Shown here: piece after piece, positions 9,335 to 16,657 of the stretch
Position numbering within the stretch: position 1 is the first letter of the stretch
Layout: each line of letters opens with the position of its first letter
Assembly (NCBI RefSeq): GCF_019891175.1
Contig: NZ_CP072600.1
Span: 1,674,001-1,738,000, forward strand
DNA: 64,000 bases
Origin: Leptothermofonsia sichuanensis E412
GTDB taxonomy: Bacteria; Cyanobacteriota; Cyanobacteriia; Leptolyngbyales; Leptolyngbyaceae
Direction of reading: 5' to 3'
Notes under the pieces: generated by a model
The model's input: the letters and a program-made list of their open reading frames with translations, nothing else
Database searches by the model: none
Told to the model about the DNA's origin: nothing
Made by a program: the position numbers and the translations under genes

Positions 9335-9383
9335 GTGAAAAACCTCCGAGATCTTGAGGATTTCCACGCCAGAAACCCAAATC

Positions 9384-9668
9384 CTAAAACATCATCCTGA
9401 GTAACCCCTGTTGCCCCAGCAAAATCTCCCGCAGCAGACTGACGATGCCAACCCAGATGATAGGGGTGATATCCACTCCACCCAGGGGAGGAATAATTTT
9501 GCGGGAAGGCACCAGAAAAGGTTCGGTCGGAATTGCAACCAGATTGAAGGGAAATTTTGCCAGGTCAATCTGTGGATACCATGCCAGCACAATGCGGAAG
9601 ATGAAGAGCAGTGTCATCAGCGCCAGCAGTGGACCCAGTGTCCAGGAAGCGATCGCCAGACCATCCAT
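9384..9668 (-). CDS. YggT-family membrane protein
   Basis: A 94-residue protein with two hydrophobic segments separated by a short loop. The YggT/Ycf19 pattern is clear: FIFRIVLAWYPQIDLAKFPFN, then TEPFLVPSRKIIPPLGGVDITPI. In phototrophs some members (CCB3, YlmG) act in cytochrome b6 haem attachment or in thylakoid and nucleoid organisation. Which role applies here cannot be read from sequence. It converges with accC. Confidence 0.85.
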   Translation of the reverse strand: MDGLAIASWTLGPLLALMTLLFIFRIVLAWYPQIDLAKFPFNLVAIPTEPFLVPSRKIIPPLGGVDITPIIWVGIVSLLREILLGQQGLLRMMF

Positions 9669-9857
9669 AACCCATCCCTCAATCTTTAAGTGATGTAAAC
9701 AAGTTTCCTAACTATTTTACCTTCCGGCTTCTCCCTTCCCCACATCTTCTCCCTTCCCTTTTTCTAAAAAAATCCTTCCCTTCCCCGCTTCTCAAGTGCG
9801 TAACAGACCGTTAAAATTATGAGGAACAAACGGTCGTTGATAGAGGCAAAGGAATCC

Positions 9858-9980
9858 ATGACTCCGTCTTTAGTAAATTTCTTGTGGAGCCTGCTTTTAG
9901 GGTTCGTGATCGTCGTTGTCCCAACTTTAGGCGCACTGATTTTCATCAGTCAGAAGGATAAAATTAAACGCTCAACCTGA
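9858..9980 (+). CDS. psbX: Photosystem II protein X
   Basis: A 40-residue protein with one membrane helix, beginning [16 protein letters not shown] and continuing [16 protein letters not shown]. This matches cyanobacterial PsbX, a small intrinsic subunit at the periphery of PSII near cytochrome b559 that affects QB-site function. A Shine-Dalgarno-like AAAGGA precedes the ATG. The gene is followed by an inverted repeat with a T run, then by ycf66, a neighbour often seen in cyanobacteria. Confidence 0.93.
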   Translation: MTPSLVNFLWSLLLGFVIVVVPTLGALIFISQKDKIKRST

Positions 9981-10132
9981 AAAACTGTTTAAAACCTTTT
10001 TTTCAACATGGTGCGTGGCTTTCGTGCACATCTCCAGTTTTCAATTGAGCCTGATGCATTCCTCAACGAACTTTACTTTCAGTTAACTTTACTGGGAACC
10101 GGGGATCTGAGAATAGCCAGGCACGATTCATT

Positions 10133-10195
10133 AAAATCTCAGCTAAAGTACAGAGGAGTTCTCACTGTTCTGTCTATTCTTAGCTGAGATTTTTT
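10133..10195 (+). terminator. Inverted repeat with T-run downstream of psbX
   Basis: The arms AAAATCTCAGCTAA and TTAGCTGAGATTTT are perfect, separated by a 33-base loop and followed by TTTTTT. It lies 150 bases past psbX and fits a rho-independent terminator. The long loop is unusual, and the terminator of a short transcript starting between 9980 and 10100 is another reading. The rest of 9981-10542 shows no convincing gene. Confidence 0.6.
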
Positions 10196-10542
10196 GTGCA
10201 TTACAACAGTCGCCATCAACGTCATAGTGATACCTGTGAGGGTTGGAACAGGTTAGCGATCGCTCCCCAGCGATCGCCCTTTCCTGACACGCCATCTTTT
10301 TGACCCCATCCTCTGTCTTCTGTCCCCTGTTCCCGGCTATAAATACTGTGGGCAATCCCTATAATCACTCTCGTTCCGACAGATGCTCCTGATTGAGCGT
10401 AGATGATTTTTGGGAATGTTCTAGTAATCTGCGACAGGGGAGGCAGTACCTGGTCAGTGTTGCAAGTTGGGTTTGCTGATTTGAACTTGGAGATTCGGAG
10501 CCTCACTCGTTACTATAGGAAGTACTTAAGGGGAGAGATGGG

Positions 10543-11355
10543 ATGGTAAATTTCTCGCTGAATCCAGGCAGCTTTTTGGGAATCATGCTTGCAGTAGCAG
10601 GCGCTGCCCTTTATCTATTGAGATCTCAGCGTCCGGCACTGGCCCGCGATCATGACATTTTCTTTGCGGCCATTTCACTGCTGAGCGGCGGCATCCTGTT
10701 TTTCCAGGGGTGGCGACTGGATCCAATTCTGCAATTCTTACAGTATCTTCTGGCAGGTTCGGCTATTTTCTACGCCTACGATGGCATTCGCCTGCGCGGT
10801 GTGACAACACAACAAGCAAAGCGGAGTGCTCCGATTGTGGATGATGAGCGCCCGGTGAGTCAGGCTTACCGTTATCAGGCAGAATTTGAGGAATTAAATC
10901 CTTACGATGAGCGTCCGGTCACCCGGCGCATTCCAGGAAGCCGAGAGCCGCGTTCCAGACGGGATGACTACGACGAGGATATGCGCCCTCGTCGCTCCAG
11001 TCGAACCAGTGGCGAAGAACGGCTGGGACCAGCTGATGTTTCAGAGGACAGGCTTCGCCAGCGCCCCCGTCGAAGCAGCAGTAGACCCCGTCCTCGTCCT
11101 GAACGTTCCTCAGGATACTCTGACATTCCAGATGAGTCGGACTTGAGAGAAGACCGTTCTCCTCGTCCCCGTGGATCTGCTCCCCGTTCAAGTGATCCCC
11201 CAGTTGGTTCTGGCCGCCCCAGGCGCTCTCGCCCGGCAGCTCCAGAAGAGTCTGCGCCCCCCCGTAGCCGTGGAATGGATGCGGAGGTGTCTTCTTCTGA
11301 ATATGTCGATTACCGTCCGGTAGACAGTGATGATGATAACTGGGGCGATTATTAG
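10543..11355 (+). CDS. ycf66: Ycf66 family protein with long disordered tail
   Basis: A 270-residue protein. The first 90 residues are the Ycf66 domain: NPGSFLGIMLAVAGAALYLL, a second hydrophobic segment (FFAAISLLSGGILFFQGW), and LDPILQFLQYLLAGSAIFYAYD, giving about three membrane segments. The remaining 180 residues are low complexity, rich in Arg, Pro, Ser, Asp and Glu, and predicted to be disordered. Ycf66 is conserved in cyanobacteria and some plastids. Its function is unknown, with a photosynthesis-related role suspected. Position beside psbX supports a thylakoid location. Confidence 0.88.
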   Translation: MVNFSLNPGSFLGIMLAVAGAALYLLRSQRPALARDHDIFFAAISLLSGGILFFQGWRLDPILQFLQYLLAGSAIFYAYDGIRLRGVTTQQAKRSAPIVDDERPVSQAYRYQAEFEELNPYDERPVTRRIPGSREPRSRRDDYDEDMRPRRSSRTSGEERLGPADVSEDRLRQRPRRSSSRPRPRPERSSGYSDIPDESDLREDRSPRPRGSAPRSSDPPVGSGRPRRSRPAAPEESAPPRSRGMDAEVSSSEYVDYRPVDSDDDNWGDY

Positions 11356-11374
11356 CTCTCGAGGCAAACGGAAG

Positions 11375-11466
11375 AAACGCAGAGGCCCTGGAGATCTACC
11401 TCTGTGCCCTCCGTGCCTCTGTGGTAAAGTTCCAGGCTCTTCGGTTTATTTAATTCACGATCCCTG
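11375..11466. repeat. Family 1 repeat (copy B, reversed) after ycf66
   Basis: Reading on the minus strand it begins AGGGATCGTGAATTAAATAAACCGAA-like (ends at about 11466) and contains the CCACAGAGGCACGGAGG arm and its partner CAGAGGTAGATC. The copy is more degenerate than copy A. It fills the gap immediately after the ycf66 stop. Confidence 0.55.
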
Positions 11467-11593
11467 ACATTAAGAGGATTGTGGTCTGACATTCAGTATT
11501 TCGGAGTGCTCACCTGAGCATTCTGTATATGGCTGTGGCCATTCGGATCAGGGCAAATTAGCGATCGCAAACTCCCGGCATCCTGTCTTCATT

Positions 11594-11657
11594 GCCCCTG
11601 TCCCCTGTCCCCTGTCCCTGTCCCCTGTCCCCTGTCCCTGTCCCCTGTTCCCTGTCA
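11594..11657. repeat. Short tandem heptamer array (CCCCTGT type)
   Basis: About nine head-to-tail copies of a 6-7 base unit CCCCTGT/CCCTGT lie upstream of the Psb35-like gene. Related arrays occur at 12165-12229 and 16537-16596. Heptameric short tandem repeats of this kind are well known in filamentous cyanobacterial genomes and are not CRISPR. Confidence 0.8.
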
Positions 11658-11709
11658 TAAGTCACAGGGTGAGCGCTATACTCAGTTTCTGTAGCTTTTT
11701 CTTTAGATA

Positions 11710-11934
11710 ATGAATCAGGAGTTGGATTTGATGAACGGATTGATGGCTGCCGCTACGAGTGCAGGAATGCACTTTCCTGTAGCGTTTACAGCGGTTTATG
11801 TTGTGGGTTTTATAGCGGCTGTGACGATTGGCTCCATTGCCTGGTACAACTCTAAGCGCCCTGCTGGATGGGAAGATAAAGAACGCCCTGACTTCATTCC
11901 AGAGGTCAAATCAGAAGACTCCACTGATTCATAG
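11710..11934 (+). CDS. Small thylakoid protein, probably PSII assembly factor Psb35
   Basis: A 74-residue protein with one membrane helix (FPVAFTAVYVVGFIAAVTIG) followed by the conserved-looking SIAWYNSKRPAGWEDKERPD and an acidic tail. Cyanobacterial proteins with this HFPVAFT ... GSIAWYNSKRPxGWE layout are annotated as Psb35 (Synechocystis Ssl2148), reported to help CP47 assembly. I recall this from pattern, not from a search, so the symbol is left blank. An ATG at 11731 is a possible alternative start. The gene lies downstream of psbX and ycf66, which fits a thylakoid role. Confidence 0.6.
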   Translation: MNQELDLMNGLMAAATSAGMHFPVAFTAVYVVGFIAAVTIGSIAWYNSKRPAGWEDKERPDFIPEVKSEDSTDS

Positions 11935-12164
11935 CTCCTTCTGGCGATCGGCATTGCTGATATAGGGTTACTTAGAACCACCTCTTCAGGCGATCGCGAT
12001 TTAACTTGATTCAGCCATAGCCAGAAGTTCCTGCCAGGTAATAGACAGGAAGGGCTGCCCTCGATCCGGGCTTATCTATCTGGAGGACTGTTATAGCAGC
12101 AGCCCTCCAGTTCAGACCAAGTTAGAACGCTCAATGCCCTATCCTGCCATCCTTATCTTCCCTA

Positions 12165-12229
12165 TACCCTGTTCCCTGTTCCCTGTTCCCTGTTCCCTGC
12201 CTCTTGTCCCCTGTTCCCTGCCCCCTGCT
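12165..12229. repeat. Short tandem heptamer array (CCCTGTT type)
   Basis: About eight imperfect copies of CCCTGTT / CCCTGCC, ending 9 bases before the stop codon of the convergent TerB gene. The preceding stretch from 11935 to 12164 contains an imperfect stem (CTGGAGGACTG / AGCCCTCCAG) around 12079-12112 and nothing coding. Confidence 0.75.
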
Positions 12230-12237
12230 ACACGGTC

Positions 12238-12660
12238 TCAGTCCAGACTGGAAACCCACCGCTTGTAAAGGTTACGAATGGTCTTCAAGACCGTGCTATC
12301 TTTGGGGTCCAGTGGTTCATGGGCAGGATCTAGATTTTGCAAACTTGTCAGCAGGCGGGCTTCTTCATTAGCAACGGTACCATCGCTATAGATCAACCCG
12401 CTAATTGCCTCTATCAGTTGCTGACAGTTTTCAGACGTTGGCTGATCGCCCAGAAACTCCCTGACCCAGCCATAGCACTCTTCCGGTTTAACCGGTCTAA
12501 ACTCGTAAAGCAGTGGCTGGATATCGGGTTCATCCGCCACCCCCTTTTCTTTGACCACCCGGTGCAGATATTCTCGCTCTTCCTGTTGGATTTGCCCGTC
12601 AATCCAGGCAGCACCAATTAGAATCTTGACGAGGGTTTTGACCTTAGGATCTGCTGTCAT
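12238..12660 (-). CDS. TerB-family protein
   Basis: A 140-residue all-helical protein. It begins with the TerB layout VKTLVKILIGAAWIDGQIQQEE (a hydrophobic helix then an acidic DG-x-E metal-binding-like loop), which recurs as AISGLIYSDGTVANEEA. The pair of D-G-x-x-x-x-E loops is characteristic of the family. TerB-type domains are linked to membrane stress responses and metal sensing. Despite the name, tellurite resistance should not be assumed. It is downstream of rsmB on the same strand with a 63-base gap and could be co-transcribed. Confidence 0.8.
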   Translation of the reverse strand: MTADPKVKTLVKILIGAAWIDGQIQQEEREYLHRVVKEKGVADEPDIQPLLYEFRPVKPEECYGWVREFLGDQPTSENCQQLIEAISGLIYSDGTVANEEARLLTSLQNLDPAHEPLDPKDSTVLKTIRNLYKRWVSSLD

Positions 12661-12723
12661 GGCTTTAAGCTAATGATGTGTTACCTGTACCCTACACCCA
12701 ACCCTTCTTACCCGGCGACTTCT

Positions 12724-14214
12724 TCAACTCTTCTTTAGCCGAGCCATGAAAAATCCATCCATATGGTGCCGCTGAGGCCATACTTTAACCCATCCTTCTG
12801 GGGCAACCAACGCAGCAGGGGGTGAATTGGGGGGCGGTGGTTCAATTGCCCAGTCGGGATGATTGGCAAGAAAGGTTTCAATCATGGTTTCGTTTTCGGC
12901 TGGATGGAGGGTACAGGTTGAATAGACTAAAATACCGGCGGGTTTAACCCAGGAAGCTGCCTGGTCCAGAAGTTGGGTCTGGAGTGTAGCCAGTTCCTGA
13001 ACCGATTCAGGCGTCTGTCGCCAGCGGGCATCCACATGTCGATGGAGCGTTCCCAAACCAGAGCAGGGGGCATCTACCAGAACACGATCGCACTGTCCCC
13101 TGAACTGAGGCAGGTTGCGACTGTCTGCGGCAATGGTTTGAATGCAGTGTAAACCCAGGCGTTCGGCATTTTGTTGCAGCTTTTTGAGTCGGGCAGGGGT
13201 GCGATCGCAGGCCCATACCATTCCTTTATCCTGCATCAACTCTGCCAGGTGCATGGTTTTCCCGCCGGGTGCAGCGCAAGCGTCCACAATCACGTCCCCC
13301 GGTTGTGGATCGACCAGATAGCCAACTAGCTGAGCGCTACTGTCCTGCACTATCCACCAGCCCTGCTGAAACCCTGGCAACTGCTGAATTGAACCAACTG
13401 GCTCCAACAACTTCAATGCCTGGGGCAGATGGGGAACTCGTCCAACTGGAACACCGGCTGACTGCATGGCTGCCTCTACGGTTTCAAGGGTGGTCTGTAG
13501 CGTATTAACCCGTAAATCAATCTGGGGTGGCTGGTTCATCCACTCACACAGTTGGGCAGTCTCCTGAAGCCCAAGTTGCTCTGACCAGACTTCAATAATC
13601 CAGTTAGGGTAGCTGTGTAGGATCCCCAGACGTTCAATGGGAGACAGGGAAGGATGAAGGATAAGGGATAAAGGATGAAGATCCTCTGATTTGGCAATTT
13701 CCGGCAAGTCGTGTGAAAGATGAGGGAATGAAGAGGGGCTATCCATCACAGGCTGATTGGCTGATACCTGTCCTCTTCCGCTCTCTTCACCCCTTTCCCC
13801 TCTTCCCTCTTCTTCCCTCACCCACCGCCGCAGCAGTCCATTCACAAATCCCGATAGTCCGGCAAACCCGTTTTGTTTTGCCAGTTCAACCGTGGTATTG
13901 ACAGCCGCTGATACCGGAATTTGATCCAGAAAACTGATCTGATACAGGCCCAGGTGCAGAATAGTTCGCAGGTCTGGAGGTTGCTGGTGTGCCTTCTTTT
14001 TTGCCAGATAGTCAATCATGGCATCCAGGGTTCGTAACCGCCGGACGCTGCCATAAACGAGTTCAGTCACCAGGCGGCGATCGGGATCACTTAAATCAAC
14101 CTGACTGAGGACTCTGTCCAGGGCCACATCAGCAAAGGCTCCACGATAGACATTGCGGAGAGCGAGAAATGCAATCTGGCGAGCACTTTGAACCACGGGC
14201 GGACAGAAAGACAA
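12724..14214 (-). CDS. rsmB: 16S rRNA (cytosine-967-C5)-methyltransferase RsmB with a linker insertion
   Basis: A 496-residue enzyme that methylates C967 of 16S rRNA using SAM. Residues 8-130 are the NusB-like RNA-binding domain (ARQIAFLALRNVYRGAFAD). The Rossmann methyltransferase domain covers about 195-495 with motif I DACAAPGGKTMHLA, VLVDAPCSGLGTLHRHVD carrying one catalytic Cys, and LVYSTCTLHPAENE carrying the nucleophilic Cys. Residues 134-190 form a low-complexity insertion (EEGRGERGEES, HPLSLILHPSLS) encoded by repeat-like DNA, which makes the protein about 50 residues longer than usual. It heads away from larB with a 139-base gap. Confidence 0.95.
   Translation of the reverse strand: MSFCPPVVQSARQIAFLALRNVYRGAFADVALDRVLSQVDLSDPDRRLVTELVYGSVRRLRTLDAMIDYLAKKKAHQQPPDLRTILHLGLYQISFLDQIPVSAAVNTTVELAKQNGFAGLSGFVNGLLRRWVREEEGRGERGEESGRGQVSANQPVMDSPSSFPHLSHDLPEIAKSEDLHPLSLILHPSLSPIERLGILHSYPNWIIEVWSEQLGLQETAQLCEWMNQPPQIDLRVNTLQTTLETVEAAMQSAGVPVGRVPHLPQALKLLEPVGSIQQLPGFQQGWWIVQDSSAQLVGYLVDPQPGDVIVDACAAPGGKTMHLAELMQDKGMVWACDRTPARLKKLQQNAERLGLHCIQTIAADSRNLPQFRGQCDRVLVDAPCSGLGTLHRHVDARWRQTPESVQELATLQTQLLDQAASWVKPAGILVYSTCTLHPAENETMIETFLANHPDWAIEPPPPNSPPAALVAPEGWVKVWPQRHHMDGFFMARLKKS
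13630..13812. repeat. Repeat-like insertion inside rsmB
   Basis: The plus strand reads GGATGAAGGATAAGGGATAA... at 13650-13680 and a pyrimidine-rich tract CTCTTCCCTCTTCTTCCCTC near 13795-13815. Both resemble the intergenic simple repeats of this window (for example 20454-20483). They translate in frame into the non-conserved linker between the two RsmB domains. Confidence 0.55.
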
Positions 14215-14353
14215 AAGGGCAGGAGTGGAGGAAATGGAAACGTTCTGCTCCAGATCATCGGTTTAGAATTCCAGGAAATCGGATTTATTATGAGAAATCC
14301 AACAGAACTTGGGTATCCAGCAGCAGCAGAAATCCGATTTCTGTACGGGCGTT

Positions 14354-15190
14354 CTAGCTCCTCTCCCTGGCTGCCAGCCGGCTGGCAGTTCTCAGAATCT
14401 GTCCTGCCAGGATGGCGGCTCCGAAGCCATTGTCAATGTTGACAACGCCAACCCCAGCAGCACAGGAGTTGAGCATAGTCAGCAGGGGGGCAAGTCCGCT
14501 AAAGTTAGCTCCATACCCCACACTGGTGGGAACCGCTATGACAGGGCATTCTGCCAAACCAGCAACCACGCTGGGTAAAGCACCTTCCATGCCAGCAACC
14601 ACAATTAGAACATCGGCATCGGCGATCGCCTGCCGATTATTCAACAATCGATGAATACCCGCGACTCCCACATCCCACAGTCGGTTGACCTGAAATCCGC
14701 ACAGGGTAGCCGTTAAAGCGGCTTCTTCGGCGACAGGAAGATCGGCGGTACCGGCAGAAAGGACACTGATGGTGCCAGCCTGACTGGGAAGCAGGGGATT
14801 GGCATCCCCTGGCTCATTCTTCCCTGAAAGGAAGCAAATTCGAGCCAGGGGATGGTAGTGCAAATTGGGAATTTTTTCCCGTAGCTGGTCATACACAGTC
14901 TGCTCAATTCGAGTTGCCATCACGATGGGTGGATGAGCTGATTCGGTTAGATCAGCCCTGGCGCGATCGCGCATGGCTTGCATAATTTGTGCAATCTGAT
15001 CTACGGTTTTGCCCTGCCCCCAAATAACTTCTGGGAATCCTGTCCGCAGGGTGCGATGATGGTCCACCCGGGCAAAGTCTTCAACTGGCTCATAGTTAAG
15101 GTACTTGAGCTTGTCAAAAGCGGTATCTGGACTCACTTCACCCTGGGCAACCGCGTTCAGCAAATGCCTCAAAACATCAGGCTGGGTCAC
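14354..15190 (-). CDS. larB: Pyridinium-3,5-biscarboxylate (nickel-pincer cofactor) synthase LarB
   Basis: LarB carboxylates and hydrolyses nicotinic acid adenine dinucleotide in synthesis of the nickel-pincer cofactor. I choose a GTG start at 15190 (278 residues, VTQPDVLRHLL) because GGAGG lies 6 bases upstream and the GTG overlaps the mazG stop in a GTGA junction. An ATG at 15226 inside mazG is the longer alternative. Family motifs are DHHRTLRTGFPEVIWGQGKT, the PurE-like SAGTADLPVAEEAALTA, VVAGMEGALPSVVAGL and PTSVGYGANF. No larC or larE is in the window, so the user enzyme is unknown. Confidence 0.93.
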   Translation of the reverse strand: MTQPDVLRHLLNAVAQGEVSPDTAFDKLKYLNYEPVEDFARVDHHRTLRTGFPEVIWGQGKTVDQIAQIMQAMRDRARADLTESAHPPIVMATRIEQTVYDQLREKIPNLHYHPLARICFLSGKNEPGDANPLLPSQAGTISVLSAGTADLPVAEEAALTATLCGFQVNRLWDVGVAGIHRLLNNRQAIADADVLIVVAGMEGALPSVVAGLAECPVIAVPTSVGYGANFSGLAPLLTMLNSCAAGVGVVNIDNGFGAAILAGQILRTASRLAARERS

Positions 15191-16020
15191 GCTTTCCTCC
15201 TTAACTGTCGCTTTGCTTCCTGCCACAATTGCTCCAGTTCTCCCAGGGTATAGTCCGATAGGGGGCGATCGGCAACCGCTTCCATCTGCTCCAGACGGTG
15301 GATAAAGCGCTGATTGGTGCCCTGGAGAGCGGCACTGGGGTCCAGATCATACCAGCGGGCAATATTAATTAAGGTAAACAGGAGATCCCCCAGTTCTGCC
15401 TGCTGATGGGCTTTGTCAGAACTCTCCAGGGCCTCTTGAAACTCGGTCAGTTCTTCCTGAAATTTGTCCCATACCCCGTCAATGGTTTCCCACTCAAACC
15501 CTTCAGCGGCTGCTTTGCGGGAGATTTTCATGCCGGCCATCAATGGTGGCAGCGATCGCGCATAGCGACTTAACTTGCGGCTCAGGGGCGGCTCCATCCG
15601 GGGATCTTCTCCCTTCTCTGTGGCTTTGATCTGCTCCCAATTGCGGTGCAGATCCTCCATGGTTTCTACCTGAACGTCACCAAAAACATGGGGATGACGA
15701 CGAATCAGTTTTTCACAGATGCCACGGGCAATTTCAGTCAGGCTGAACTGTCCCCGTTCACTGGCAATCTGTGCCTGAAGCACCACTTGCAGCAGTAAAT
15801 CTCCCAGTTCTTCACAAATCGCCTCTGAATTACCTGCTTGAATCGCATTAACGGTTTCGTAGGCTTCTTCAATCACATAGGGAATCAGGCTTTCAGGAGT
15901 TTGTTCCAGATCCCAGGGGCAGCCGCCTGTGGGCGATCGCAGTTGAGCAACAACCTGTACCAAATCCTGAAGGGCATCCAGCATTTCTGACTGGCTGATT
16001 GGGTTCTTGGACGATGTCAT
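15187..16020 (-). CDS. mazG: Nucleoside triphosphate pyrophosphohydrolase MazG
   Basis: A 277-residue enzyme that hydrolyses NTPs to NMPs and pyrophosphate, cleaning aberrant or excess nucleotides. Two MazG helical domains are visible. The first has GCPWDLEQTPESLIPYVIEEAYE followed by EELGDLLLQVVLQAQIA, giving the EExxE/ExxD Mg-binding set. The second has AEGFEWETIDGVWDKFQEEL and AELGDLLFTLINIARW. It is the upstream gene of a two-gene unit with larB, joined by a 4-base overlap. Confidence 0.94.
   Translation of the reverse strand: MTSSKNPISQSEMLDALQDLVQVVAQLRSPTGGCPWDLEQTPESLIPYVIEEAYETVNAIQAGNSEAICEELGDLLLQVVLQAQIASERGQFSLTEIARGICEKLIRRHPHVFGDVQVETMEDLHRNWEQIKATEKGEDPRMEPPLSRKLSRYARSLPPLMAGMKISRKAAAEGFEWETIDGVWDKFQEELTEFQEALESSDKAHQQAELGDLLFTLINIARWYDLDPSAALQGTNQRFIHRLEQMEAVADRPLSDYTLGELEQLWQEAKRQLRRKA
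15188..15201 (-). promoter_or_regulatory. Shine-Dalgarno and GTGA overlap setting the larB start
   Basis: On the minus strand GGAGG (15196-15200) is followed after a short spacer by GTG at 15190-15188. The TGA of mazG shares its first two bases. This is the usual geometry of termination-reinitiation coupling. Confidence 0.75.
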
Positions 16021-16133
16021 GCTGGAATTGCAACTATTTACACTTCCTTACTTTAAAGGCTGCTTCCTTCCCCAGTCCATTGGAATACTGCAAAATCAGT
16101 CGTAATCATCCCGATCAGACAATTTCCAACCCT

Positions 16134-16261
16134 GAGGAACGTGGATTCAATAAACTCAAGAACTTAGCGTTCTACCACAGAGACACCGGGGTCCCAGAAG
16201 AATTGCTCTGTGTTCTCTGTGCCTCTGTGGTGAAATTTCAGCCTGTAAATTCTTATTCCTG
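16134..16261. repeat. Interspersed inverted repeat, family 1 (copy C)
   Basis: The copy runs from GAGGAACGTGGATTCAATAA to TAAATTCTTATTCCT. The inner arms are CTACCACAGAGACAC and TGTGCCTCTGTGGTGAAA. It lies upstream of mazG in the 637-base gap 16021-16657. Confidence 0.75.
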
Positions 16262-16281
16262 AAAAACGTGGACTAATCAAG

Positions 16282-16422
16282 ATGCGACATTCCTCTTCCC
16301 GGTTTCTTCCCGATTGGGCATTAATCTGCAAAGTAGGACAACGAGACAGAGTCAAAGTCTACCAGAGCTTTTTCAAGCTGCTCAGTGTCCAGCTTTCTAT
16401 CAAGGGTAAGCACACACACTGA
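16282..16422 (+). CDS. Candidate small protein (46 residues) ending at a terminator
   Basis: An ATG at 16282 opens a 46-codon frame (begins MRHSSSRFLPDWALICKVG, ends SIKGKHTH). Its TGA abuts a strong rho-independent terminator at 16422-16462. The protein is basic with one short hydrophobic patch and one cysteine. No other plus-strand gene precedes the terminator, so something is transcribed here: either this small gene or a small RNA. The GTGGA 10 bases upstream of the ATG is a weak ribosome site. I do not recognise the sequence. Confidence 0.35.
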   Translation: MRHSSSRFLPDWALICKVGQRDRVKVYQSFFKLLSVQLSIKGKHTH

Positions 16423-16462
16423 AGCCCCTTCAGATCGTCAGATTTGAGAGGGGCTTTTTTTT
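16422..16462 (+). terminator. Strong rho-independent terminator without an annotated upstream gene
   Basis: AAGCCCCT pairs with AGGGGCTT across a 19-base loop, and eight T follow. On the plus strand the nearest preceding feature is the 46-codon frame or the repeat copy C. This indicates a plus-strand transcript in this gap. Confidence 0.8.
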
Positions 16463-16536
16463 AGTAGAACGGTAACCATCCAGGTCAGAACCCATTAATC
16501 AGGACCCATTAAAAAGCTCAACCAGATCCCGTCATC

Positions 16537-16596
16537 CTTCCTGTCCTGTCCTGTTCCCTGTCCCCTGCCCCCTGTTCCCTGTTCCCTGTCCCCTGC
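16537..16596. repeat. Short tandem heptamer array (CCCTGTT/CCCTGTC)
   Basis: About eight degenerate 7-base units lie between the plus-strand terminator and the 3' end of mnmA. They are related to the arrays at 11594 and 12165. Confidence 0.75.
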
Positions 16597-16657
16597 TATA
16601 GCAGGTAAGAAGGGCACCCCCCACAGCGATCGCCCTGGAGGGTGGCACCAAAGGTCC

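Noticed and set aside
10008-10187. A 59-codon plus-strand frame after psbX (begins MVRGFRAHLQF)
   Set aside because: It runs through the terminator-like inverted repeat and has no ribosome site; probably spurious.
11594-11657. Regular short repeats that might suggest a CRISPR array
   Set aside because: Units are 6-7 bases without spacers, no cas genes are present, and the arrays match known heptameric tandem repeats of cyanobacteria.
12238-12660. Tellurite resistance as the function of the TerB-type protein
   Set aside because: The name comes from plasmid ter operons. No other ter genes are here, so only the fold is claimed.
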